Assembly: GCF_910589235.1 (NCBI RefSeq)
Contig: NC_060956.1
Location: 5,831,499 to 5,895,498, forward strand
Origin: Vespa crabro
Taxonomy: Eukaryota; Arthropoda; Insecta; Hymenoptera; Vespidae
DNA length: 64,000 nucleotides
Direction of reading: 5' to 3'
Positions 48,989 to 63,612 of the stretch are shown here, piece by piece. The first letter of the stretch is position 1. Each line of letters begins with the position of its first letter. The notes under the pieces were generated by a model. The model had not been told where the DNA came from, did no database searches, and was given only the letters and a program-made list of their open reading frames with translations. The translations under genes and the position numbers were made by a program.

Positions 48989-51900
48989 TTATGGCTCTAA
49001 ACGTACACGTTTAAAACAGTCTGCAGGCAAAGCTTTTCTTATGTCATCAATATTTTCAACTTCTATTCTTAATCTATTGACCTCGTCTTCATAATTTTTA
49101 ACCCATTGCGTTTGCATATTCTTTGCATCTGTTAATGTTTTAATTCTCTGATCTAAATTGGCAGCTTTAATTTCTTTTTCTGCTGCAGTTAAACGCTCTT
49201 CTAAATGATTCAAATGTGTATCATCTGTATAATAGAAATTCGATTAATCACAATAGTTCCCATATCATAAAAAAATATTTACAAATTATAACATATACTG
49301 ACCTAGTTCAGGAAGATCTTCTAGTTCTTTTATGATTTCAGCTATATCTGATAATGCTTTGTCGACATACGTTGCAGTTAAACCTACATTGATTTTTGCT
49401 TGTCCAACTTTATGATTTGCCTATAAAATAATTATATTATAAATTATATATTATCCATCTATTCTTATACATTTATACTTTATCACTATTTTATTAATTC
49501 TTTTATCGTTACCTCTGTAGTAACATTCGTATCTTTTCCAACTTGGATTTCATAATCTTTCATTAAAGAATCTGTAGTATCAACTCTGAGATGTAATATC
49601 TCTGCTTCGTTACCTAAACGCAATGCCTCTAATTTAGTCCTATTTGCCTGCATTCTAATATCATTTGCATTTTTACTAGCTTTCTCTGCATATGTCTGGC
49701 AATAAAATAAACAGATTAAACAAATTCCATTTTTAATATGTTTTATAAATTATAACATTGAAATTATAAATTTACCTGTGCATGTTGCGCTTTTTCATTT
49801 GCACTTTTTGCATTATTCTCAGACCCATTTAATATCTTTTCAAGTTGGAAAATATCTTCTATCGCAGTTTGAATCATTACCTCAATTTTTTTAGTGCTTT
49901 TCAGTGCATCTTGAGCTTTGATACGTTCGCGTTGCACTTCATCGTCAAATTCTAAATAAAATAGTAAGGTTTCATCATATTGACAATATTACATTAATAT
50001 TGACAATAATTAACGTCTTACCTCCTAATTTTTTTAAAGTCTCTTGCGCTTCTTTCAACGTTTGATCACCACGTTTGACAGCACTGTTTGCTTTTTCATT
50101 CGCACCGTCTAATTCTGCAAGCAATTCTGCAGTAGCTGCTTGTTGATCTTGTGCTTTATCTAACAATTGTTCACTCTTCCGTACTTTTTCAGTCATTTCA
50201 TTAATGAATTTCTCATTTTGTTCTAATATTAATTGTGCTTGTTCTTTTAATCGTAATCCCTAAAAAAAATAAAAATAAAAAAGAAAATAAAAATCTTATT
50301 TTATAATGAATAAATAAAATAAAATTCTTACTTCATTGCTGATAGCATCTACTTGAGTTTGAAATATGTCAACGTTTACGGAAGGAAGAGAAAGATCTAA
50401 TATAGATAAACCTAATGCTTCCTGAGATACTGCAAATGACTTTGCACTTGCAATTGCTGTAAGATTCTTCACTTCATTCATACGATCCTCTAATGTTTCC
50501 AATTTGTTTTCTAATTCTCTTAAAATATCCCTAATATAATAGAAAAACAATTTGCATATAATTTTCATCGTTTCACGTTTGTATGTATATAAATCAAAAT
50601 ATTATAAAAAATATTTTGAAAAACAATACATACGTCATGTTTGAATTTTTAGCTATCGCCTTTTTAGCAAGATTATAAGCTTCTAAGGACGTATTTCGAG
50701 CTTGTTCAGCCAGCATATGAATTTTCTTAGCTTCATTTGTATTACTGTAAAAAATTAATATCACTAATATTATTAATGTTATCCATACATTACATATGAT
50801 GTAATGACGATCTCTATAACACTGTTATAGAGATGTTACATATGATGAATGAAATGTTGTACATACAAATCAGCTAAAATACGCGCTTCGTGTGCTATAG
50901 CTGTCATCTGTTGATTCTGTTGACCAACTTGATCAGCACGTAATTTGGCTTCTGTTAATGCCATTGCTCCGTCTGTAGCTAAATAATCTTCCGCTTCCTA
51001 TTATTATTAATATATATACATTTCACACATATTCATTTGTAATGTATTATATAATTGAAGTGTATATATTTCATTAACTCACAGTCAATTGATCATGTAT
51101 TTTGTCTAACACTGTTTCTGCTGTATTAACATTTGCTAATCCTTCCGTAGTAGTCTTATATGCTTCAGCTGCTGTAATGTTTACTGTTTGTGAAATAAAA
51201 CCTATTTCAGTCAATTGGCTATTCAATTCATCGAGTTGCTCAACGAGTGTTTTATTTCCACCTAAAATATCAAGATTAGTGTCAAATTTAGTATAAAACA
51301 AGAAAACAATGTATAAATAGATTTATAAACTTATATTTACTTCCAGACTCTTGCTTGGCAATATCCAGCAAATTCTTAACTTTGTTCTGAACATTTTTTA
51401 ATTCCTTTTCAAAGTCTGAATCTTTTATGACAGTTGGACTACTATTGATCTTTTTAAGTGTATTCTCTAATTCTGATAAACGTTGCCTATGTTTATCGAC
51501 TGCAGATTGAACTAGATTATAACAATCAGGACAATCGATGCAACCATTTTGTCTATTATATTTATTTTCTTTACAGCGATCGCAACGTCTTCCTTCTACG
51601 TTTGTAAGGCACTGTAATAAAAAGAAAATATGATGAATTAAAATAAAAAGATAACGATAAAGAACATTTATATTCATATAAACGTACAAGACATTGTCCA
51701 CTGGCATCGCATTGAAGATCTTGAGATCCAATTCTATCACAATCACAAGGTTTACAACCTTCTCTACTAAAACCAAACTGATATGGTAAACAAGTATCAC
51801 AACGTTGACCAGTTATTCCTGGTCTACATTGACACTGACCAGTAACAGCATTACAAGTTCGATTATAAGATCCCTCAGAATCGCAATTACAAGGTGTACA

Positions 51901-54900
51901 TCCCTAAAATATTTATGTACATATATGTATATGAACATAATCTATACTATTTCATAGCTTTGTTTGCATGCATTATCTTATTTAATTATGCATTCACCTC
52001 GCCACTTAATATATGATAATATCCATCCTCACATTTATCACAGTTACGGCCTATTACATGGGGTTTACAGAGACAATGACCTACAAGCTGATCGCAAGGA
52101 GCGACTCTTCCATCTTCGAGTTCAACTGTACCTGGTGGATAACACTGACACAATTTGCATCCATCTTCTCTACTATCAGATAAAGCATCTCCATAATAAC
52201 CTAATGAATGATTTATTAATGCTCATGAGACATGCCACTATTTCCAAAAATATTATAAAAATTGTGTTAAATTGTTCTCTTAATATACCCGAAAGACATT
52301 CTTCACAATGAAAGCCAGCAGTGTTATTGACACATTTCAAACATTCTCCGGTTTCATGATTACAATTTCGTACTGCATTTAAATCAATGTTATTATTACA
52401 ATCACAAGGCCGACAAGCTATACCCTTTTCGGGATTACCAAAATAACCATCTGAACAAGTTTCACATCTTGGTCCTGAAAAGAATCAAAAATAATTTTAA
52501 ATTATAAAAATACAAAATTATTTTTACTTTAACAAATTGGATATAAAAAATAATTATGTGACATAAAAATATTTTTTTACCTGTTCTTCCTATTGGGCAT
52601 TCAGAACAAATCGGATCAGGATTATTACCAAGAAGAATACAAGGACCGTTATCAGGACACGGGCATGGCTTACAATCGTTGGAAGTGCCTTTTAAAGGAT
52701 ACCCATAATATCCACGACTACACAATTCACAATTACTTCCAGCAGTATTATGTTGACAAATACATTGACCTGTGATATATTAAACCAAAAGATATATGAA
52801 TAATTTAAGATATAAATATTGAGTTCAATCCATACACAATATCTTCTACTCACCTGTTTCTGCTTCGCAAATATCTGCATGTCCATTACAATTACAAGGA
52901 ACGCAAAGAGCAAAAGGACCACCATTTGGTGGATCATGATGAAAACCAGGTGCACAAGATTCACAAAATTGACCAACATAGCCGTGAGGACAATTACAAT
53001 GTTCCACCCAATCAGCAGATTCACCGGCAGCACCGCGAAGTGCAGTTTCCAACTTAACATCATCCAGAAAACCTCTACCTAATTACACGAGAAACATAAT
53101 CGATAAAATTAATTTTTTCAAAAAGATTTCTTATTACTGAAGAAACTTCACCTTGATGCGTATAAGTTCCACGAATCTTTATAGCGGTTAAGTTAGAGAG
53201 TATAGACATAAAAGCTCTGGCAGATAATCTTGGTTGCCAACCATATTCGCTATGCTCGTGTAATCTGAATTTATATTCTTGCGGCTAAACAAATATTGAT
53301 TACATTGAATTTAAACGTACAAAATAAATACGAATTTATTATTATTTTATCAGTTTTCTTTACCGTGACAGTTGGCATACGATTTTTTTGACCAAATATC
53401 GGTTGCGTTATTTGTTCACTGTTTCCACCTTCCAATATTACATCGTGTGCAGTTGGGGCAGGACCTGCCTCTCCAATCCTTAAAGTAAACAATAGATCTT
53501 GATTGTATGACGCTCTTTGATCTCCCAAAAATCTGTCTGTAAATGATAACAAGATAATTGTTCAATAACCCTCCTTCTATTATAGGATACTATTTTAAAA
53601 TAAATACATTACCAGGTGCAATGAAGTAAACATTGTCACGATCTAACGCTGTAGCATATATCGTTTGCGTTAGAGGATCATAATGTACAGGTATTGGGTT
53701 TCCAGCTACGGTAGCTGACCAGCGTTCATTTCCTCTGACAAACATACTCTCGATAACGACTTTCGAGTAACCAGCTGCAGGCATACATATCGATGAATGA
53801 CCATAACAAAAACATGGAGTACAACCGAATTCATTCTCCAGAGCTAGATTGAAGAAACCTGGTCGACATCTATTTAACAACGTACAATCATAAATGATTC
53901 AAACAAATTAAATATATTTAAAAATATCATCATGGTGAGAAAAAAAATGAAAATAATTTTTTCTCAAGCAGTAATACTAACTCTCGACAACGTTTTCCTT
54001 CGACATTTTCTTTACATAAGCAAACTCCAGTAGTCGGATCACAGTTTGGTGTATTTGCTTGCGAACCTGGTAAACTACATTCGCAAGATGTACAACCAAG
54101 AGATCCAAAATTGTAGAAATTCGCAGAACAACGATCGCACTTGTCGCCTGTTACTCCTGTCTTACATTGACATCTGCCTTCGCTGTTACATTGTAAACTT
54201 CTCGAACCTACGCCATTACATCTTTATTTTATATTTGACTTACTGTTATATAATCATTATGTGTACAATATTATTTTTATTTTTAATTTAAATTTAAATT
54301 TATATTTTTCAATAGTTGTTCTGATTTTTACCAATCTCGTTGCAGTTACAAGCTACGCAATAATCATCTTCCGGACGTTGATAAAAATTCTCCCGACATC
54401 TTTCACAGTTAGCTCCGTCTCGGTTAGCTCTACAGTCTAAACAATGACCGCCATGACCAGTCGCTTTATACAATTCTTTGTCGAAATAACATCTCTCGGA
54501 ATATCCATTACAGTTACAAGCTGAAAACAAACAACATATACGATGACAAACCACATTAATTAGTTTTTTTTTGTAATTTTATTAAAAACCTTACTATACG
54601 CCGGATACCACGAAAATATTCCATTCCAACTTGATGCTATATACATCACTAAATTGTTCATTAACACGAACGATATAATTATCACTTTCATCATTAATAT
54701 AATTTTATTTAGAAATAAATTATAAATTAGTTTAATTTCAATTAATTTGCCCTTCGAGTTCATTCATTTTCATTGATTAAATTTTAATGATAAAAAAAAA
54801 TTATATGAAACAAACAACAAATATCTTTCTATAGATATCGCGATGGATCGTATACTGAGCCTTAAGAGCACAAAGAAAAAACTACATTATATGTCCTTGC

Positions 54901-57900
54901 ACAGTGCACAATATCCCCACTTGAATGCACGTAACAGACGTAAAAGGTAAAGTCAGTTGGTTAACGTCAAGACGATCGTGAAGTTACGTTCTTTCTCTCG
55001 AGAATTGAACGAAAAGAAATATACGTCTTCTTTCCTTCTGAAACTCTAGAAATTCACTTGAAACTCATGCTTGTTTATTTATATGATAATAAATCGTAAG
55101 GGAAAAAACAAAAATATTGAAAAAATAATATCAAGGCTTACGTTTGCATTCATGAGCATCAGTCGTCGTGGCACGACCCCATGGAGCATCATTATAAAAA
55201 GGTAAACATTCGTTACAATCTGGACCAGCAGTGTTATGTTCGCATCTATAAAAACAAATAACAATTACAAAAACCTCGTTTGAAATAGATCAAAATGAAA
55301 ATTTAATATTATAATCGACTTTACCTACAAACTCTTCGCGTTTTACCATCAACGCTTGTACTGTTCACACATTGCCCAGCATGACCATTACAAGCACAAC
55401 GTGCTCCAACTGCAACATCAGCGATCGCGTAATAATAAGATTTTAAAACCTGATCATCGCCAAACACTTCATCACCGAACGTGTTTAATCGATCCAAAGT
55501 GATTCTTAGATCAGTTGCTTGTACCCATTCCTATAAAAACGAGATAAAAAAAAAACAATGAACATTTTTTAAATTGATTTTTTCTTTTTTTTTCCTTTTT
55601 CTTTTTATTTTTATGTACATTTTTATGCATTGTAAATTTGGTTTATTCTACCTGTAATGCTGGATTCATTTCAAAATAGTACGCTGAGGGACGTCCTTCT
55701 AAAGTAGAAAAAGCTACTGTCCCTTTTGATAATGGAGAAATGTCCGAATATTCGGAAGTACAAAGTACTCTTGTATCGTCACCGCGTACGGTTTCTTTCG
55801 ATTCTGGAAGTTCGTACGTGTCTCTGCAGGTAGCCGAATAAAATTGATAAGGCTCCCAAGGTGACTGCTCATTTTTCCTTTTATATATACCCCAACTTTC
55901 TGGACGAGGTGATTCGAAGAGTACTCTGACATATGTGATATCGAATGTCTTATTACCTAAATTGATAAAAATTATTTAATATTTATTATAATTTAAGATT
56001 CGTTATTTTTATTCCTGAATATTACACATATATTAAAAAATAGACATATCTTAAATATATCAAAAATAGTTAAAAATTATAGGAACGATTTCATATATAT
56101 ATATTTTTTTTCCTATGTATTACACGTGATTGGAAGATCTAAGAATCGCGTAAAATGTATAACCCCACAAACTATACAGCATCGTTATCCTACAGACCCC
56201 ACCTACGCAAGACTGACGATGTTTCCTTATATGTTCAACTCTTTCATATCCTCTCAAACTCGAATTTTTAAAAAAGGTTTTTACGAACGTTTTATTTACA
56301 ACGAAATTATTTATTATATTACGAATTTCTTTTGAAATAAAGTATATCTATATAATATTCTACATATAATTATACCTAAATGAAGAGTCAAATTGACTTG
56401 ATTAGGATATTCAATGCCCTCGAACATGGTCTCTGATTGCCACCAAGTCGCATTGTCGTTATTATCATGATCGGTAAGAAAAGAAGCTGGATGATCGCCA
56501 TATCGGCAAATTTCACAAGATTTCCTTTGTACTCCAGTTTGCTTGCAAAATTCTGTTGGACGTTCCTCTCCGCATGTATTCGTTGCCTCCATAAATACGT
56601 TGAAAGCAGCATTTTCAAAGGGTGGAATACATCTCTAAAACAAACAAAAAAAAAAAAAATAAAATAAAAAAAAAAGAATAAACAAAATGACCAACAGGAA
56701 AATTTAAGAACTATTAACAATTTTAAAAGACATAAAAGTGTTTGAAATGATTTCTCTCATAGTTTTATTAGAAATTAATTAAAAAGAAAAAACAAAAAGC
56801 CCGACAAAAAAGTTCGAAAATATTTCTTTCATATTTTTTGAAGAAATTAAAAAAAAATGATTTACATAAAAATGCGAGAGTGTTCAACCAATGTAAGAAA
56901 TATAAAAATTATTTTTTTCACACTAAGAATTAAAAATTAATTGAGAGGATGAGAATAGACGGCATGAAAGTTCGACAATTTTCCAACCATTGGACGAAAA
57001 ATAAAACGATTCCTTTCAATATTTTCATAAAAATTGATATTAATTAGGAAAACAGATGTAATAATTGATTCCAAGAACGTTTTAGATTAAAGTATTTCTT
57101 TGTAGCAGTAAATCGTTCCATGATTTTCATTCACGTTTTTGTTTTTATCTAACATAATCAATGAGACATTCGCATGATTAATCTTTTGTTACAATGAGAA
57201 AGAAGAGGAAGATTGAAAATCACTAAATCTTTTCTTTTTTTAAATAAATATACGCTCGTAATATTTCTATATATATATATATATATACATATATAAAAAA
57301 AAAAAAGGGAATATACCGGATAGTCTCGTATCTATCACACATTATCATTCTTCTATGCTATCTCAGAAAGTTCGTGTAACTTTCGGACCTTTTACGATAA
57401 CCCGTCGTTCCAATTCCCTTTAGGAAAAAGCGTTACGTATATCAGAATAATCACGAAGAAACGACTATTTTTCATCTAAGCGCGCTAATTTTATATATTT
57501 CATTGGTTACGCTTATACGAAGATCAAGATCGCAAGAGTCATCGACACCACGAATAGATTCTTCGACACATTCTTTCAGATAAATATTTCCTAATCGTAA
57601 TACTAAATACATCGAAACGATTAAAACACATTTCCCGATTACGACATTTATATATATATAATATTTTATATATATATATAAAAGAAGAAAAGTTATTATG
57701 AAAATAAATATCGAGAAATATCCATTAAAAATTATTATAATAAATAAAAAGAAAATTGATTCTTCTTTTTCTCTTCTCTTTCGTGAAAACATGTAAAAAT
57801 ACGATCTTGTAACCATACATGAAACACATGGCGTTTACCATGTGTTCAACCTCTGACCCGACACAACAGAAATTCGAAGAAATAAAGATAGCTCTAGACT

Positions 57901-58241
57901 TTATGTTCACAGAATTTGTCTTTATTCTACGAATAATTCTAACAAACTTAGTCTATATTTATTGCAATCTCTTTTCATTTAGTTTATTGATATTAATAAA
58001 TTGTTAAAACATAATCACAGATAATTCAATGAAAGAAGGTATAAAAAAAAAAAAAAAAAAAAAAAAAGTTGATCGTCAATTAACTAACCTGTGGCTTTCC
58101 GTGAGCATCATAACATTTGTCTTCGTCACGATTCGTCGGTGGCCATCGATTATAAAGTTCATCCGAGGGATCAGGATCAGCCAGTACCACGAAAAACGTG
58201 ATGATAACGAATAGCAAAAATTTCAAAAAAATTCCACACAT
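48989..58241 (-). CDS. LanB2: Laminin subunit gamma-1 (LanB2)
   Basis: Basement-membrane laminin gamma chain, assembled with alpha and beta chains and secreted. I assemble 25 exons, 1621 residues: 58241-58089, 56634-56376, 55956-55652, 55530-55325, 55245-55142, 54520-54332, 54207-53982, 53869-53613, 53536-53364, 53284-53152, 53078-52854, 52769-52581, 52474-52289, 52200-51998, 51903-51688, 51611-51341, 51261-51083, 50997-50867, 50744-50634, 50530-50332, 50259-50022, 49951-49776, 49695-49513, 49420-49303, 49224-48989. The signal peptide is MCGIFLKFLLFVIITFFVVL. Next come the LN domain (TWWQSETMFEGIEYPNQVNL, GRPSAYYFEMNPALQEWV), LE repeats (SYYYAIADVAVGARCACNG), a laminin IV domain, more LE repeats, and a coiled coil from about 1040. 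The last Cys (PADCFKRVRLEP) should bond the beta chain. Domain order and length match LAMC1. The exon 7 acceptor (atggcgtag) lacks a good pyrimidine tract but is fixed by frame. Confidence 0.96.
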
Positions 58242-59389
58242 TTTGATTCCTTTCTCAATTTTTAAATCTTCCAGTCTCTTTCAATTCGTTGATATCAATC
58301 ACTCGACAACACGGATGCACCAAAATACAAATCTCGTTGTTTTACACACCATTAAAACTTGTAACCCTTATTTCGATTCACTTTAGCCAAACTTTTCTTT
58401 TATTTTCGAAGATTTGAGTAGTCGAATAATAGCGTGAACGGGTCCATCAGGATTGATGATTTTTTCGAACGTTCAATGATAAAAATTTTCTTTTCTATTA
58501 AAAAAAAAAAAAAAAACGAGAGAACAAAAATGAATGATATACGTTGTTAATTTCTGTTTTCAGAAAAGCGAGCGGTAATATGTTATTTTTTAAAAATTTC
58601 TTTCTACGTAATAATATATACCGTTGATCGATTGAATTTATTTTCGATATATTATTTTTAATAAATTACGTGTATTATTCGTAGGATTGTTCGATCGTAT
58701 GATATCTACGATAAAATGAATATTAAATTTGCTTCGTCTTAACTTACATGCGAGAAAGTCTCAAAGGGAAAGCATGCAAACGTAAAACAACTCGAGATAA
58801 CGAATGTTTTTCAAGTAAATCTCAAGAACATTTCAAGCCTTTGCTACTAGACTAATGTCAACAAGATACCGTCTAGTTGCATCAAGTATAAGTTACTATT
58901 TAGTTTTGAAAACGAAACTCTATGCGTCCTCGTACAGTAAGAAACGATAAATCTAAAAAGATAAAGCGTTTGAAAATTTCTGTAAGTGTCCCTTTGTTCC
59001 ATCGTTACTTGAATATAAAGAAACAATCGGTACGTATGAAAAAGAAAAGAACAAAAAATAGAACATAGACATGTTGTTCCCGCTTTTATCTTTTGACTAT
59101 TTTTAAAATGCTTCAATAGAGTCATCACCTACGAAAAAATTCAGCTTGGTGAAAATTAGGTTACAAAAGTGGTTGATCGGATCTATCTTCTAAGAAACAG
59201 GTCATTATATCTAAAGAAATAATAATAAAAAAAAAGAAAAAGAAAAAATAAAATATAAAATCTATGTGATTACAATCATATGGTGTACGTGACGGTATTT
59301 ACTAACGCATCTTGAGACTGCAAGGAGTACAGTGATCCTGAAAGTGCAGTGGAGGGAGATAAAGAAAGAGAAAGATAGAAAGACAGAGA

Positions 59390-59398
<9 letters not shown>

Positions 59399-59438
<40 letters not shown>

Positions 59439-59505
59439 GGATAGACTAACAGGCACCGTATGTATGTAGAAAGAGAGAGAAAGAATGAATAGACTAACAG
59501 ATACC

Positions 59506-59545
<40 letters not shown>
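59399..59545. repeat. (AG)n microsatellites
   Basis: Two AG/GA runs (about 59399-59435 and 59518-59545) joined by a GA-rich segment with two similar AATAGACTAACAG-type units. Confidence 0.9.
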
Positions 59546-59549
<4 letters not shown>

Positions 59550-59689
59550 TCACGCGAAGAGAGACAGAGATAACAACAGAGAGGTTTTTTCAAAAAATCA
59601 CCAGTCACTCGGATAAACAATTCGTAACTCATCGTAAGTAAGAAGAAACGATTCATCTTTTCTAACCTCTTCATGCAAACGAAATCTCA

Positions 59690-59870
59690 AAAATGTAGAA
59701 GTTGAACGATGTCCCTTTCTTCCCGGTACAAGGTTGCGAACCGAACTGAGACGTAGAAGAAACAAGGAGTGTAGCCGCCGCGTCCGATGCTGGAGCCGCA
59801 CTGTCGAACATCACTGCTCTCTCTTTCTCTCTTTCATTCTCCCTCGTTTTTCTTCGTGTGTAGTAGCGCA
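59690..59870 (-). promoter_or_regulatory. Candidate LanB2 promoter/non-coding first exon
   Basis: GC-richer than its surroundings and 1.4 kb upstream of the LanB2 start. On the minus strand it includes GTCTCAGTTCGG, containing an arthropod initiator TCAGTT near 59743, followed by a CpG-containing stretch. No TATA box is obvious. Assignment to LanB2 is by position only. Confidence 0.3.
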
Positions 59871-60439
59871 CGCGCTCTTCCATGAATAGTAAAAAACGTG
59901 CTTTTTCTATATATTCTATCAAATTGCATTTTATATAAAATAGAAAAACACTTTCGATATATTTAAAAGAAAAAAATTTTTTTTTCTTTTTTATACCACT
60001 CATAACAATTATATATACGATATTTTTATAAAAAAATATTGTATATGTATTTGTCAATTACGAAGACTAGGGGTAACACAAAAAGTTGAAAAATCGTCAC
60101 TTAAATAATTGTCTCAGTTACATATTCAATATTTGTTTTGCTTAAGAAATAAAAATTAATCTATTTAAAAATTGTCCAATACTCAATGCAAATGAGAAAC
60201 AGTCATAGAGTAAATATGATTTAATATTGACGTACGCATACGATTAAAACATCATAAAACATCATTAGTTCTGGGAATATATATCCTCGACATTCATTTG
60301 TGTATATGCTTCCTGAATATGCTTACACATGGTTATAATAATTGTTATCTGACACAAACGGAAATACGAAAAAGATTAAACAGTCAGGGAACGATGACTT
60401 CTCACAAATTGTCATTATTTCAAATGAGTTTCAATTCTC

Positions 60440-60440
60440 C

Positions 60441-60495
<55 letters not shown>
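60440..60495. repeat. (CT)n microsatellite
   Basis: More than 25 CT dinucleotides. Confidence 0.95.
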
Positions 60496-60498
<3 letters not shown>

Positions 60499-62089
60499 AT
60501 TAAGTATTTATAAGAATCGTAATTCGAATAATATTAAATTATGTTCGTATATTAATTTTGTTATGTACGTATCGGTAGGTTAGATTTTCTACGAATTTTA
60601 CCATTTTTATCATAAATATTTATCACGAATGTTGGAAGTCGGATGCTTTAGCAGATATATTTTTACCCGGAAATGCTAAATGATACCATGATTCCAATAT
60701 ATACACACACATATATAATACCTTTTATACCATGTATATAAATATGCATCATGTACGAACAAATTACAGTATAGATATATTTAGATCTTTTAATATCACT
60801 TCATCAATTTCTTAATTTCATAAAGTTATGAAGCTATCAAAATTGTAAAAAATCAAGTAATGTTAAATTAATTATAAACACATAATTTATTTGCATTTGT
60901 TACATTTTATAAACAATTCATACGTAATCATGAAACAAAATAATTTTGTTGTCAAAATAACTGATGAAGACCTCATAGATTTAAATAATAATCGAAAAAA
61001 AAATAATGTTTCGAATCACTATTTTCGTTTGGAAACCTAACCTAATGAAGCTTTAAAAATTTATGTCAGATCTTAACTTTCATCTCACTTAAAAGAACTT
61101 TAATTTCATTTTGATGATAATAAGTGAATAATACTATTTCCACAAAAATAAATTACATTGTTTTAAATTTTATAGCACATCAATTATCAGATAGACATTA
61201 ACGTTCTAAATTTGTTTACACATTAAATGAAAGACCACGAATCAATGTGCCACAATATGTTCACTGTTAATTATGAACAATTTTGATTGGTTAGATCTGG
61301 TATGTATTTCATTGGTTTAGGTTGACCTACCACGAGCGAGATAGATCTGTGATTTTTTTTTGTCATTAACAACATAATTGTACAGTATTATGTCGAATGA
61401 AAATATATTTATTACTCAAAAATATTGAGTAAATTGTAAATTTGCAAAGAAAAATATATATAAAATATAATGACGCAATAACTTCAAAAATATACGAACA
61501 AGAAATAAAAAGTATAAATGTCAATATATACTTTATTTAAAATTTATGACATATTACATTAGAAAAAAATTTAATCTCAAATTTATGATTAATATAATCT
61601 AAAAACGAAAGAGTTGTATCGAATAAAAAATTCAAAATATTTTTAAACGAATCCATTTATATATACATATATATATGTGTCTATCTATATACGAAAATAT
61701 ATTTTTAAAAGAAATTTCATCTTACCATAACCTAACTTCACCGAATAAACGGTTAATACAACTCAAATCCAAGAAACGGAAACGAAGTCAAATATATGTC
61801 CTTTCTATGCCATTCCGCAAATTATTACCAATCGTATTTCTCTTCATCAAATGTCGTCCTCGTTAAATGCGTTCTCATTGGTCATAGCATACCATTTCGT
61901 TTCCCTCTTACTTTTGTACACTTAAAACAAATGTATCATTGACAATACTCATTGATTGTAAATAATTCTTATTTTTATAAATAAATTTAGCAGTATTCAA
62001 TAAATAAAATGTAAAATAATAAGGTATTAAGAAAAATGACAAAGCAAATCGGAAAAATAAATGGTCGCTAAATTGACTTGGACGTACGG

Positions 62090-63420
62090 CGGCAGGCAGC
62101 GCTGTAGACCTGCGCAAAGGGATTCTCAAATCTGACCGTCACCTGTATTGAAAAGGTAAGCAATTCTGTAGTCATTAAATCGAAATATCTTACTGTGATT
62201 TTCATCCACGATCGTCGCGAAAAGGTAAGGGATTATCGTATGAAGGACTCGTCATCGTTCGGATCGATTGTCACGCGTAATCACGTTCACGAGATCAACA
62301 AATATGTTCCCAAGTTGTCAAGCGTCTCCGATGTGTTCCCCACTCGCGGGGGAGGTCGAGGATCTGCTCTACTACGTTGCCTCATCGTATCGTCGGCTGC
62401 ATTTCATAAGTATTTTCATCGCTGTGAAATATTACGAGCATCGTCTTTCGCGTTCGCCGACACATTCGATTCGATCGGCGGGAAAAATCAGGCCGGTTTA
62501 TGTCAAGTGCCGAGTGAAAACTTTCACTCGCGTATGCAAGAACGACGGATCGTTCGGTGACGGCGTGTGCGGGGTGCGGGTAACGTATTGTATGTATGTA
62601 TGTATGTACGTATGTACAACAACTGCCATCCTAACATTAACGTCCCCGATTTTTCTTTGATGATGTCTACTAAGTGTCCTGACGTTGACAGTGCATCAGA
62701 CTACGACGCTACGATTTAACGTAGGATCATCTCTAATCATTAATTTATTATCGAATATCGTCAATCATTGTCGATCCTATATTCGATATAAATAACGAAT
62801 GTCCCTCGTCGCGATTCCCGCGGTTTTCATGCCGCTGCCGCCACCGCGCGGCTTCTATTTGGCAAGTGGACTTGTTGTTGTGCGTGCCGTATCATCTGTC
62901 ATGGCGTGTCCACTCTTCTTACGGCGGGTTACTAGCCGCCACTACTGCCGTCGATTCTCTTTTTTTTAACTAGCCATGCGACAACGTATTCGTGGTAGAA
63001 GATTGATAAGGACAACAATGACGATATAACGACAATGATAGAACTTGTGACTCTTTCTCACTCAAGAAAGAGGGAGAGAGAGAGAGAAAGAGAGAAAGAG
63101 AACAAGCCAAAGATATATCCTTTATTGCTCGAGCATTGATCTTATTTTTCTATCTTTCGTCCTGACACATACCGTCGTGCATGTCCGCTCGAGGCAGGGT
63201 TGGTCGGTCGGTCGGTCGGTCGGTCGGTCGGTCCGTACGAAGGAAAGGGAAAGAAATGAGTATGGCGGCCACCGTGCCGAGCCACGCGCCATGTCGAGTT
63301 ACTCCCGGTGCACGTTTCGAGAGAGATCCCATTGGTCCCTTTTACTCACCTCTCTCGTGTTCCCATTTTCCTCGACACATCGTAATAACCGCGGCCTTTT
63401 TCGTCTTTGTGATCTTTATT
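62090..63420. promoter_or_regulatory. GC-rich, CpG-containing block; possible promoter and first exon of a gene to the right
   Basis: Several GC-rich patches, for example 62810-62960 with GCCGCTGCCGCCACCGCGCG and 63260-63330. Two near-identical plus-strand donor contexts, GAAAAG|GTAAG, occur at 62155 and 62225, which fits alternative non-coding first-exon ends. No protein is recognised. The strand of any gene is therefore only suggested. Confidence 0.3.
63202..63233. repeat. (GGTC)8 tetranucleotide repeat
   Basis: Eight perfect GGTC units. Reading frames over it give Arg-Ser-Val-Gly or Pro-Thr-Asp-Arg repeats that are artefacts. Confidence 0.95.
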
Positions 63421-63560
63421 TAAGAAATTCATCTGGTCTGTTGCATATTATTTCTTCTTCAAGAGAGAAAGAAAAAAAGAGAAAGGGAAAAAATTAATTT
63501 TCATTGATTAACACTTTTTTCATTTACAAATTGTCAATTCTTCCTATATAACGTGTATGT

Positions 63561-63572
<12 letters not shown>

Positions 63573-63611
<39 letters not shown>
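63573..63611. repeat. (AT)n microsatellite
   Basis: Uninterrupted AT dinucleotides after three ACAT units. Confidence 0.95.

Positions 63612-63612
<1 letters not shown>

Noticed and set aside
52592..53082. Plus-strand frames inside LanB2
   Set aside because: Shadows of Cys-rich LE-repeat exons on the minus strand.
62195..62660. Two overlapping plus-strand frames of 121 and 130 codons
   Set aside because: They overlap in different frames in GC-rich DNA where stops are rarer; neither shows domain or splice support as protein.
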